Assembly: GCA_025457785.1 (NCBI GenBank)
Contig: JALOTS010000017.1
Coordinates: 1 to 14,638, forward strand
Origin: Pontiellaceae bacterium
GTDB taxonomy: Bacteria; Verrucomicrobiota; Kiritimatiellia; Kiritimatiellales; Tichowtungiaceae
Reading direction: 5' to 3'
DNA length: 14,638 nucleotides
The translations under genes and the position numbers were made by a program. The notes beneath the pieces were generated by a model. The model searched no databases, was not told the origin of the DNA, and saw only the letters and a list, made by a program, of their open reading frames with translations. Positions 6,086 to 14,273 of this stretch are shown piece by piece. Every line of letters starts with the position of its first letter. The first letter of the stretch is position 1.

Positions 6086-7156
6086 ATGAATTCAAAACTG
6101 ACGGCAGCTTCTCTTGACTTCTGTACAGCCTCGCTGCTTCTCCTGCTCATCGGAATGATGGACTGGCTGACCGGATTCCAGGTGTCCTTTTCACTCTTCT
6201 ACCTGATTCCGCTGGCCTGGTTCGCCCTGTCAGATAAAAAAAAGACCCGATCCAAAACGACGCTTCTTTCTGTCGAAGCCGCATTGATCTGGCTGATTGT
6301 TGATTTTTTTACCAATCCAATCTATACGCATTTCATTTTTTCCTTCTGGAACGCGCTGGTTCGGCTCATTCTGTTCCTCCTCATATCTCAACTTCTGCTT
6401 TCGGTTAAGGAAAAGACCCTGTCCCTTGAAAAAAGCAACCGGCGGCTGACCGAACTGAATAATGAAAAAAACCGGTTCATCGGCATTGCGGCCCACGACC
6501 TGCGCACGCCCATTGGCGCCATTCTGTCCTTATCGGAACTGCTGCTGGAAAGTTCTTGCACAGATCCGGACGCAGCCGAAAAAAATTCAGAACAGATTGA
6601 ACTTCTCCATCTGATCCATCAATCCAGCGAGGACGCATTGAACCTGATGAAAAATATGCTCGATGTCTCAAAAATCGAGTCCGGGACGCTGACGCTGAAC
6701 CGAAGCCCCGTAAACTATCCCGGATTAATTAAAAAGTGCATCCAGCTTCAGACCCGGTCCGCCGACAACAAACGGATCAGCATCGTTTACGAAGGACCAG
6801 AAACCCTTTCAGCAACACTTGATCCGCAATACATCGAAGAAGCGGTCAACAACCTGCTGACCAATGCCATCAAATTTTCAAAACCGGAATCAACCATTCG
6901 TGTAAACGTATCCGCCGGAAACCGGTGCATCCGGACTGAAGTGGCGGATCAAGGTGCAGGAATTCCCGCAGATGAAATCCCCCGTCTGTTTCAGTTTTTC
7001 TCCAAGACCAGCACCCGGCCGACGGCGGGGGAGTCGTCCACCGGCCTAGGACTGGCGATCATAAAAAAAGTCATCGCCCTGCACGGCGGAACAGTTGGCG
7101 TAACCAGTCAGGTTAATCAGGGCTCGACATTCTTCTTCGAATTGCCGTCCGCCTGA
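6086..7156 (+). CDS. Membrane-bound sensor histidine kinase
   Basis: A 356-residue two-component sensor. The N-terminal half has about four hydrophobic segments (roughly 11-29, 34-49, 60-75, 85-105) with almost no periplasmic loop, so it may sense a membrane-embedded or intracellular signal. A charged linker follows (106-130). The HisKA dimerisation domain has the H-box IAAHDLRTPIG with phospho-accepting H137. The HATPase_c domain has the N-box EEAVNNLLTNAIKFS (251-265), G1 box VADQGAGIP (286-294) and G2 box STGLGLAI (318-325), so it looks catalytically complete. No sensory PAS or HAMP domain is visible. No response regulator is adjacent, so it is an orphan kinase and its partner is unknown. 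The ATG has no clear ribosome site. A rho-independent terminator follows at 7238-7266. Confidence 0.93.
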   Translation: MNSKLTAASLDFCTASLLLLLIGMMDWLTGFQVSFSLFYLIPLAWFALSDKKKTRSKTTLLSVEAALIWLIVDFFTNPIYTHFIFSFWNALVRLILFLLISQLLLSVKEKTLSLEKSNRRLTELNNEKNRFIGIAAHDLRTPIGAILSLSELLLESSCTDPDAAEKNSEQIELLHLIHQSSEDALNLMKNMLDVSKIESGTLTLNRSPVNYPGLIKKCIQLQTRSADNKRISIVYEGPETLSATLDPQYIEEAVNNLLTNAIKFSKPESTIRVNVSAGNRCIRTEVADQGAGIPADEIPRLFQFFSKTSTRPTAGESSTGLGLAIIKKVIALHGGTVGVTSQVNQGSTFFFELPSA

Positions 7157-7237
7157 TTACGGCCGCCCGAACTTACGGTTCGGCTCCGGAAAAAAACAAC
7201 CGTTTGGTACCTTTGTCCGGAGATTCGGTTCTATTAT

Positions 7238-7266
7238 AAAACCCCGCCAATGTTTGCGGGGGTTTT
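7238..7266. terminator. Bidirectional intrinsic terminator
   Basis: AAAACCCCGC, an 8-nt loop and GCGGGGGTTTT form a G+C-rich stem with A and T tails on both sides. One extra G is bulged in the right arm. It lies between the convergent histidine kinase (+) and tRNA-Thr (-) and can serve both. Confidence 0.85.
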
Positions 7267-7282
7267 GTGAAACGGAGAGATG

Positions 7283-7358
7283 TGGAGCCAATGATCGGAT
7301 TCGAACCGATGACCTGCTCATTACGAATGAGCTGCTCTACCAGCTGAGCTACATTGGC
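7283..7358 (-). tRNA. tRNA-Thr (anticodon CGU)
   Basis: A 76-nt cloverleaf with encoded CCA. The acceptor stem is GCCAATG/CATTGGC with discriminator T. The D arm is GCTC..GAGC, the anticodon stem GCTCA/TGAGC has loop TTCGTAA (anticodon CGT, reading ACG), the variable loop is AGGTC, and the T arm ATCGG/CCGAT has loop TTCGAAT. All stems are fully paired. Confidence 0.98.
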
Positions 7359-7372
7359 TGTTGAAGAGCGCG

Positions 7373-7402
7373 TATTAAGTCAGAGCTTTTTATGCGAGTC
7401 AA
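7373..7402 (-). promoter_or_regulatory. sigma70-type promoter of tRNA-Thr
   Basis: A -35 box TTGACT (7397-7402) and a -10 box TTAATA (7373-7378) are separated by 18 bp. The predicted start near 7366 gives a leader of a few bases before the tRNA at 7358. Confidence 0.7.
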
Positions 7403-7416
7403 GTTTTCCACCATTA

Positions 7417-7436
7417 GATTCTTCATTCGAAGAATC
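7417..7436. repeat. Perfect 8-bp inverted repeat upstream of tRNA-Thr promoter
   Basis: GATTCTTC is followed by ATTC and GAAGAATC. It sits 15 bp upstream of the tRNA -35 box and could be a protein-binding site. No T-run follows on either strand, so a terminator role is unlikely. Confidence 0.6.
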
Positions 7437-7537
7437 CAACCTTTTTACGCAATAAAAAAATAAGGTCACAACCAATTGATTGCGAATATTTTATGATTCG
7501 GCTGAAGTAAAACAAAAAATGTATTTCAGCAAACCCC

Positions 7538-7557
7538 GATAACAGATAACCGATAAC
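7538..7557 (+). repeat. Triple GATAAC direct repeat, 7-bp period
   Basis: GATAAC occurs at 7538-7543, 7545-7550 and 7552-7557, separated by single bases. It lies about 80 bp before the ettA start. The function is unknown. It may be a slippage product or a cluster of binding sites. Confidence 0.6.
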
Positions 7558-7636
7558 ATTATTCTTAAATTTTCGTATGGATTCACGGCAAAAATTCTCT
7601 ACAGTCCCCTTCCTCAATTTCTGAAAGGATGTCCTT

Positions 7637-9310
<1,674 letters not shown>

Positions 9311-9350
9311 AGGACTCAAAAATTAACAATACGAGCATCAAAAAACAGTT

Positions 9351-9377
9351 CCTCGCAAAGGCGTAAAGACCGCAGCG
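9351..9377 (+). repeat. Possible dispersed repeat, CGCAAAGGCG type
   Basis: The run CTCGCAAAGGCGTAAAGAC followed by CGCAGCG resembles the 'cgcaaagacgcaaaggcg' intergenic repeats that I recall from several Gram-negative lineages. It occurs once in the window, in the 126-bp gap after ettA. No terminator or other structure is evident in that gap. Confidence 0.3.
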
Positions 9378-9436
9378 TAATTTGTGCCAGGACAATCTCC
9401 AACAAAAGAAAAAAGACTCCTAACCCAATTCTGCCG

Positions 9437-9811
9437 ATGGGAAAACACCGAACCATTTTATGTCTGCTGGCCGTTTTGTTTTACGGAACCGCCGCAGGAA
9501 TTGCCGCGCCGTTTGATCCCTACCTGACCGGAACGGTTAGAGGGAGGTATTGGTGGGATGACGGTTTTTTCCCCGACCCTCTGTTTTATCCGTGGTACAG
9601 CCCCTGGGACTATGGACAAAGTGTTTTTGTGGAATTTCACAGTATTAGAGAAAAACGGCAGATCATGGCGGTGATCAAATCGTTATCCGCCGAGGATCCC
9701 CGGCAAATCCGGTTTCAGAAGCGCATGGCGGAAATCTGCTCAACCAATTTTACAGCCGGCACCAACACCTTCCGGATGGACATGGCCCCCGGACTGACCG
9801 GCAGTCATTGA
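9437..9811 (+). CDS. Small exported protein of unknown function, Trp/Tyr-rich
   Basis: A 124-residue protein that I do not recognise. Residues 1-23 form a likely Sec signal peptide (basic MGKHR, hydrophobic TILCLLAVLFYGTAAGI, then an AAP cleavage region). The mature N-terminal part is rich in aromatic residues and proline (RYWWDDGFFPDPLFYPWYSP and further WDYG, about 37-60). The C-terminal part is charged and helical (SIREKRQIMAVIKSL, EDPRQIRFQKRMAEI) and then ends in TNTFRMDMAPGLTGSH. The codon use looks normal for the neighbourhood. There is no clear ribosome site. It ends 5 bp before the convergent pseudouridine synthase stop codon, which leaves no room for a dedicated terminator. The signal peptide and sustained non-random composition argue that it is real. 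Confidence 0.6.
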   Translation: MGKHRTILCLLAVLFYGTAAGIAAPFDPYLTGTVRGRYWWDDGFFPDPLFYPWYSPWDYGQSVFVEFHSIREKRQIMAVIKSLSAEDPRQIRFQKRMAEICSTNFTAGTNTFRMDMAPGLTGSH

Positions 9812-9816
9812 TTGTT

Positions 9817-10536
9817 TTATAAGCCAACAGCTTTGCGGAGAGCAGCAATTTCCGAAGGGCTCAGGTCACGGCGTTCGCCGCTGCGAAGAGAATCCAGGCG
9901 CAACGGGCCGACGGAAACGCGAACAAGGCGGATAACTTTGCATTCCAGTGCGTCCATCATGCGGCGGATGTGGCGGTTGCGCCCTTCCCCCAGCGTCAGG
10001 GTGTATCCGGGCTGGCTGGCAATCATCCGGCGCAGCGGCTCGACGCGGAGTGCGCGCAGGTTTTCGCCATGACAGTTCAGCCCTTTGAGCATCCGGTCAA
10101 TTTCGTCCGGCGTTAATTCACGGTCGATCCAGACCTGATATTTTTTTTCAATATGGTGGCGCGGATGCATCAGCCGGTGAGCCAGCTCGCCGTCGTTGGT
10201 TACCAGCAGAAGCCCTTCGCTCATCACGTCGAGGCGGCCAACCGTATAAAGACGGCCCGGCACATCGGTAAACAGGTCCAAAACACGCTCGCGGCCTTCA
10301 GGATCGTCGGAGGTGCAGATCACGCCGACCGGCTTGTTGAGCATGATCCACACCTTTTTATCCGGCATCACCGGCTTCCCCTCGCACGTCACCGTCTGAA
10401 CCGCCGGATCCACCTTGGTTCCAAGCTCTGTAACAGTTACACCGTCAATCGTTACCAACCCGTCGGTGATCAGCTTTTCGCAGGCGCGGCGGCTCGCCAC
10501 CCCGCACTCCGCCAGATATTTCTGAAGTCTGATCAT
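9817..10536 (-). CDS. rluB: RsuA/RluB-type rRNA pseudouridine synthase
   Basis: A 239-residue enzyme that converts a specific uridine of rRNA to pseudouridine. An N-terminal S4 RNA-binding domain (1-60, MIRLQKYLAECGVASRRACE and KLITDGLVTIDG) precedes the catalytic domain. That domain has LNKPVGVICT (67-75), the active-site GRLDVMSEGLLLVTNDGELAHRLMHP (D103) and the RsuA-family GEGRNRHIRRMMDAL (183-196). The length without a long basic tail fits RluB/RluE/RsuA relatives. The RluB assignment (23S rRNA) is the most common for this form but was not tested. I chose the ATG at 10536. A GTG further upstream lies inside the terminator hairpin of the preceding gene. The start codon follows that terminator's T-run by three bases, so expression depends on read-through or on an overlapping promoter. 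Confidence 0.93.
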   Translation of the reverse strand: MIRLQKYLAECGVASRRACEKLITDGLVTIDGVTVTELGTKVDPAVQTVTCEGKPVMPDKKVWIMLNKPVGVICTSDDPEGRERVLDLFTDVPGRLYTVGRLDVMSEGLLLVTNDGELAHRLMHPRHHIEKKYQVWIDRELTPDEIDRMLKGLNCHGENLRALRVEPLRRMIASQPGYTLTLGEGRNRHIRRMMDALECKVIRLVRVSVGPLRLDSLRSGERRDLSPSEIAALRKAVGL

Positions 10537-10538
10537 AC

Positions 10539-10563
10539 AAAAAAGCCCCGGACACACCGGGGC
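10539..10563 (-). terminator. Intrinsic terminator after the small basic protein gene
   Basis: On the minus strand GCCCCGG, loop TGTGT and CCGGGGC are followed by TTTTTT (10539-10544). The 7-bp perfect G+C stem lies about 25 bp after the small basic protein stop codon, and its T-run ends three bases before the rluB ATG. Confidence 0.9.
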
Positions 10564-10587
10564 CTCACCAAAATAAGAATCGATGGC

Positions 10588-10743
10588 TTATTCGGCCGGT
10601 TTGGTTTTAACCAGACCGAATCCGCGATCGCCATCTTTCCATTTACCTTCAGCTTTAAGCTGATCAACCCGCTCAAAACGCTTCAACACGTTGCGGCGGA
10701 CCATAATTTTCGAAGCCGACTTCAAACTGGAATGCATTGTCAT
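10588..10743 (-). CDS. Small basic protein of the Chlamydiae/Verrucomicrobia family
   Basis: A 51-residue basic protein too short for most length cut-offs. It reads MTMHSSLKSASKIMVRRNVL and then KRFERVDQLKAEGKWKDGD, with tail GFGLVKTKPAE. The pattern M..HSSLK, RNVL.R.ER, and L...G.W..GD matches the small basic protein family (TIGR04137-like, recalled from memory). That family is restricted to Chlamydiae, Verrucomicrobia and allies, and has no established molecular role, though a ribosome-linked one has been suspected. A strong AGGAG lies seven bases before the ATG, and a consensus promoter and a perfect terminator bracket the gene, so it is a monocistronic, probably abundant transcript. It is the best lineage marker in the window. 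Confidence 0.9.
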   Translation of the reverse strand: MTMHSSLKSASKIMVRRNVLKRFERVDQLKAEGKWKDGDRGFGLVKTKPAE

Positions 10744-10781
10744 GGAAACTCTCCTGAATTACTTCCGTAAATAAGCGGGTG

Positions 10782-10809
10782 AGAATAGTGTTTTTGAATC
10801 CGTTGTCAA
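10782..10809 (-). promoter_or_regulatory. sigma70-type promoter of the small basic protein gene
   Basis: A perfect -35 box TTGACA (10804-10809) and a -10 box TATTCT (10782-10787) are separated by 16 bp. Transcription would start near 10775, giving a leader of about 30 bases that carries the AGGAG ribosome site. Confidence 0.8.
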
Positions 10810-10958
10810 ACGTCTAACAGAGATATTTAAAAAAAGACAGATAGACGGCCGTTCGAAGAGTTGTGATAAAATATCCTGTTCCATCCGCAAACGGGACAGC
10901 CCTTTCCGAAAAGGATTTTTACATGTTTTTTGCGCTCCCTGTGTTCGCGGTAAACGCC

Positions 10959-12155
10959 TCACCCCAGATCGGCCACAGCCTGCTCAATCACTTTCCACGG
11001 CAGGCCGCAGCGGTTGAGTTCATCCATAAACGGATCAGGATTCATCTGCTCCATGTTGAAAACGCCCACTCCGTTCCAAACCTTGGAAATCATGAGTTTG
11101 GCACTGATCATGGCGGGCACGCCGGTGGTGTAGGAAATCGCCTGCGACTGCACCTCTTTATAGCATTCCTGATGGTCGCAGACGTTGTAAATGGTGACGG
11201 TTTTTTCTGCGCCGTTTTTTACGCCGGCGACCTGACAGCCGATCCATGTTTTTCCTTTGGTGCGCGGGCCGAGGCTGGCCGGATCGGGCAGCAGTGCACG
11301 CAGGAACTGCAACGGAACAATCTTCTGCCCGTTGAATTCGACTTCATCGATGCGGGTCATGCCGACGTTACAGAGCACTTCAAGATGCTTGAGATAACTG
11401 TCGCTGAAACTCATCCAGAAACGGGCGCGCTGCAGGTGCGGGATGTGTTTGGCCAGCGATTCCAGCTCCTCGTGATACATCAAATAAATATTGGATGTCC
11501 CGATGTTTTCCGGAACCGTGAACGCATGTTTCACGGAAAGCGGCGCGGTTTCAATCCATTGGCCGTTTTCCCAGCAGCGGCCTTTGGCGGTAACTTCGCG
11601 GATGTTGATTTCCGGATTAAAGTTTGTCGCAAAGGGATACCCATGGTCGCCGGCGTTAATGTCGATGATGTCGATAGTGTGAATTTCGTCAAGATGGTGT
11701 TTTTGAATCCAGGTGCAGAACACGCTGGTCACACCGGGGTCGAAACCGGAACCGAGCAGCGCCATGATGCCCGCTTTTTTGAAGCGGTCGTGATAAGCCC
11801 ACTGCCATTTGTATTCAAATTTAGCGGTATCCGGCGGTTCGTAGTTGGCGGTATCGAGATAGTTCACGCCGGTTTCGAGGCAGGCCTCCATGATATGCAA
11901 ATCCTGATACGGCAGCGCGACGTTGAGAACGAGGTCGGGTTTTTCCTGTTTGATGAGCGCGACCAGCTCCGGCACGTTGTCGGCATCGACCCGCGCAGTT
12001 TTAACCGGACGCTTCAACTGCGCCGCAATCGCGTCGCATTTGCTTTTCGTCCGGCTGGCCAGCACGATCTCGCTGAACACCTCCGGATGCTGTGCGCACT
12101 TATGCACCACAACGCCGCTGACTCCTCCAGCACCTATGATCAGAACTTTTCCCAT
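10959..12155 (-). CDS. Carboxynorspermidine synthase (carboxyspermidine dehydrogenase), saccharopine dehydrogenase family
   Basis: A 398-residue NADPH-dependent enzyme that condenses aspartate semialdehyde with putrescine or diaminopropane to give carboxyspermidine or carboxynorspermidine, the first step of the S-adenosylmethionine-independent spermidine pathway. The N-terminal Rossmann motif is LIIGAGGVSGVVVHK (5-19), and ASRTKSKCDAIA (33-44) is the typical NADPH-binding region. ANYEPPDTAKFEYKWQWAY (103-121), GFDPGVTSVF, INAGDHGYPFATNFNPEINI and LGPRTKGKTWIGC are signatures that distinguish this family from lysine-pathway saccharopine dehydrogenases. AAAGG lies eight bases before the ATG. 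It follows speA (arginine decarboxylase) by 109 bp on the same strand, which fits a polyamine unit, although a palindromic repeat interrupts the gap. The partner carboxynorspermidine decarboxylase (nspC) is not in the window. Confidence 0.92.
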   Translation of the reverse strand: MGKVLIIGAGGVSGVVVHKCAQHPEVFSEIVLASRTKSKCDAIAAQLKRPVKTARVDADNVPELVALIKQEKPDLVLNVALPYQDLHIMEACLETGVNYLDTANYEPPDTAKFEYKWQWAYHDRFKKAGIMALLGSGFDPGVTSVFCTWIQKHHLDEIHTIDIIDINAGDHGYPFATNFNPEINIREVTAKGRCWENGQWIETAPLSVKHAFTVPENIGTSNIYLMYHEELESLAKHIPHLQRARFWMSFSDSYLKHLEVLCNVGMTRIDEVEFNGQKIVPLQFLRALLPDPASLGPRTKGKTWIGCQVAGVKNGAEKTVTIYNVCDHQECYKEVQSQAISYTTGVPAMISAKLMISKVWNGVGVFNMEQMNPDPFMDELNRCGLPWKVIEQAVADLG

Positions 12156-12177
12156 TTCTAAACCTTTGTTTTCAAAC

Positions 12178-12256
12178 GTAGAACGAGCGTCCCCGCTCGT
12201 TTTCCGTTACGGTGGATCTGCCGAAGACAGAAAAGCAAGCGGGACGCTTGCTCTAC
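12178..12256. repeat. REPIN-like double palindrome between speA and carboxynorspermidine synthase
   Basis: Two related palindromic units lie in inverted orientation. Unit one begins GTAGA and has stem ACGAGCG (12183-12189), loop TCCC and CGCTCGT (12194-12200). Unit two has stem AGCAAGCG (12234-12241), loop GGA and CGCTTGCT (12245-12252), and ends TCTAC. The reverse complement of unit two (GTAGAGCAAGCGTCCCGCTT) closely matches unit one (GTAGAACGAGCGTCCCCGCT). The spacer is about 33 bp. This is the layout of a REP doublet or small non-autonomous mobile palindrome. Neither hairpin has a T-run, so termination is doubtful, though mRNA stabilisation is possible. Confidence 0.8.
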
Positions 12257-12264
12257 ATTATCTA

Positions 12265-14178
12265 TTAATTTTCCCTCTCAAAGTAGGTATAGCCGCGCAG
12301 GCCGTTTTCGTAGGCATCCATGACGGCGCGGCGTTCCTTGGCGGTCATTCGCCCGGCTTTGACCGCGTTTTCCGACATTTCGCGAACGCGGCGGATCATC
12401 TCCTTCGGTTCATACTCCACATAACTGAGCACGTCGGAAACCGAATCGCCTTCTATTTCGCGGGCGTAATGAATCTGTCCGTCGGCATCGATGCGCACGC
12501 TGACAATGTTGGTGTCGCCGAGCAGGTTGTGCAGGTCGCCGAGCGTTTCCTGATAGGCACCGACCAGAAAAACGCCGAGGATATAATTCTCATTGTCTTT
12601 CAGCGTGTGCAGCGGAAGCGTGCGTCGCACATCACGGAGGTCAATAAAGTGATCGATCTTGCCGTCGCAGTCGCAGGTGATATCGGCCAGAATCCCCTCC
12701 TGTGTCGGTTTTTCGTTCAGGCGGTGGATGGGCAGAATCGGAAAAAGCTGATCGATGGCCCATGAGTCGGGCAGCGACTGGAAGAGGCTGAAGTTGCAGT
12801 AATAGACATCCGCCAGGGCATTGTTCAGGTTTTCAAATTCATCGGGCACATAGCGCATACTGCGGATCAGTCCGGCGATGCGGGTGAGAATATGCCAGTA
12901 GATCTGCCCGGCCAGCGCCCGGTCGCGCAGTGAAAACCCGCCGCGCTTAAACAGCTCGTGGATTTCATCGCGATAATAGACCGCATCGTGGTAGCACTCC
13001 TGCACATTTTTGGCGGTGAGTGCCGTGTGAGCTTCCATCAGCTTCACCAGCAGCTCATGCGCATCCTCGGGCAGCTTTTCGGGCAGCGTATGCGTCTCGA
13101 AGCGACTGATGTCCAGCACGTTAAAAAGCAGAATAGAATAATAGGCCACCGTGGCGCGGCCCGATTCAGTGACAATATCGGGGTGCGGCGTGCCGGTTTC
13201 ATCGAGAATACTCATCACCTCTTCAACCAGCGCGGAACAGTATTCAGCGGTGGTGTAGTTGCAACTGCTGGTGAAATTGGTATGCGAGCCGTCGTAGTCA
13301 ACGGCCAGTCCGCCGCCGAAATCGATCACACCCATTTTGGCACCTTCCTGAACCAGACCGGTATAGATGCGGCAACCCTCCTTGACCGCCTCGCGGATGT
13401 CGCGGATATTCGGAATCTGCGACCCGAGATGGTAATGAAGCAGTTTGAGGCAATCCAACATGTTTTCTTTACGGAGACGGTCCACGACATCAATCACCTG
13501 CGCGGTATTGAGCCCGAACACACTGCGTTCGCCGCCCGATCCCGTCCAGTGGCCGCTGGCTTTTGAGGAAAGCTTCATCCGGACACCGAGAATCGGCTGC
13601 ACGCCCAGCACCTTGGAACGCTCCAGAATACTCTCCAGTTCGGAGGGCATTTCGATCACGAACACGCAGCGCAGCCCCATTTTTTGCGCGTGGAGGCCGA
13701 GGTCAATGAACTCTTCATCCTTGTAGCCGTTGCAGATCAGATAGGCCTCAGGATCCTGCAGAAAAGACATGGCGGCGATCAGCTCCGCCTTGCTGCCCGC
13801 CTCCAGCCCGTGATGATAGCGTGCGCCGAAACCGCAGATTTCCTCCACCACCTGCTGCTGCTGGTTCACTTTGATCGGATAAACACCCCGGTAAACTCCG
13901 CCGTAATTATATTCAGCAATCGCTTTGGAAAAACTTTCATGGAGCCGTTTAATGCGTGCATCCAGAATATCGCTCAAACGCACCAGAACCGGCAGATCAA
14001 AACCGCGCTCCTGAATGCCGCATGCCACGTCCATCAGACTGACCGATGCCCCGCCGGGACCGTCCGGATGAACCGCCACCTCACCCTTCTCCGAAATACT
14101 GAAATATCCCGCGCCCCAGTTATCGACACCATAAAGTTCCGTTGACTGCGCCGTCGTCCATTTTCCGTTCTCTGTCAC
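12265..14178 (-). CDS. speA: Biosynthetic arginine decarboxylase
   Basis: A PLP-dependent fold III enzyme (637 residues, against about 658 for E. coli SpeA) that converts arginine to agmatine, the precursor of putrescine. The alanine racemase-like barrel has the PLP lysine in YPIKVNQQQQV (K103), HYHLGSQI (248-255) and the phosphate-binding glycine loop DFGGGLAVDYDG (286-297). The C-terminal barrel carries the active-site ADITCDCDGKIDHFID (498-513), with the catalytic cysteine. The tail EPKEMIRRVRE and CRGYTYFE-like ending (LRGYTYFE) are typical of SpeA. The start is a GTG at 14176-14178 with GGGAG eight bases upstream. Agmatine-to-putrescine enzymes are not in the window. Its pairing with carboxynorspermidine synthase implies the route arginine, agmatine, putrescine, carboxyspermidine, spermidine. 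Confidence 0.96.
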   Translation of the reverse strand: MTENGKWTTAQSTELYGVDNWGAGYFSISEKGEVAVHPDGPGGASVSLMDVACGIQERGFDLPVLVRLSDILDARIKRLHESFSKAIAEYNYGGVYRGVYPIKVNQQQQVVEEICGFGARYHHGLEAGSKAELIAAMSFLQDPEAYLICNGYKDEEFIDLGLHAQKMGLRCVFVIEMPSELESILERSKVLGVQPILGVRMKLSSKASGHWTGSGGERSVFGLNTAQVIDVVDRLRKENMLDCLKLLHYHLGSQIPNIRDIREAVKEGCRIYTGLVQEGAKMGVIDFGGGLAVDYDGSHTNFTSSCNYTTAEYCSALVEEVMSILDETGTPHPDIVTESGRATVAYYSILLFNVLDISRFETHTLPEKLPEDAHELLVKLMEAHTALTAKNVQECYHDAVYYRDEIHELFKRGGFSLRDRALAGQIYWHILTRIAGLIRSMRYVPDEFENLNNALADVYYCNFSLFQSLPDSWAIDQLFPILPIHRLNEKPTQEGILADITCDCDGKIDHFIDLRDVRRTLPLHTLKDNENYILGVFLVGAYQETLGDLHNLLGDTNIVSVRIDADGQIHYAREIEGDSVSDVLSYVEYEPKEMIRRVREMSENAVKAGRMTAKERRAVMDAYENGLRGYTYFEREN

Positions 14179-14232
14179 TTGCTTTCTCCCGTTGGATTAA
14201 AAGAAAGCACGGTTTTACGTCCTGCGCCCCCC

Positions 14233-14256
14233 GTTGAAAAGCGCAATTTTCCAAAC
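14233..14256. promoter_or_regulatory. Imperfect TTTTCCAA-type inverted repeat upstream of speA
   Basis: GTTGAAAA, spacer GCGCAA and TTTTCCAAAC form an imperfect inverted repeat in the 95-bp gap between speA and the downstream-reading end of the next gene. It lies 55-80 bp before the speA GTG, where an operator would sit. No clear -35/-10 pair was chosen. Confidence 0.3.
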
Positions 14257-14273
14257 TGCGGAATTTTATGGGG

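Larger units (their letters stand above)
7359..7636. other. AT-rich intergenic region between tRNA-Thr and ettA
   Basis: These 278 bp hold the tRNA-Thr promoter and presumably that of ettA. They contain a perfect 8-bp hairpin at 7417-7436 (GATTCTTC, loop ATTC, GAAGAATC), a longer-range inverted repeat GCTGAA/TTCAGC at 7501-7506 and 7525-7530, and three GATAAC direct repeats at exact 7-bp intervals (7538-7557). The base composition is clearly more AT-rich than the flanking genes. An AGGA ribosome site precedes ettA. No convincing ettA promoter could be picked and no gene is recognised here. Confidence 0.55.

Noticed and set aside
6086..7156. Complete two-component system.
   Set aside because: No receiver-domain protein is encoded next to the kinase on either strand.
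10863..12161. Long (432-codon) open frame on the plus strand, antisense to carboxynorspermidine synthase.
   Set aside because: The opposite strand encodes a full-length recognisable enzyme with a ribosome site. The antisense product has no domain.
12178..12256. Intrinsic terminator of speA.
   Set aside because: The hairpins are followed by no T-run on either strand, and the two units are related inverted copies, which fits a repeat better.
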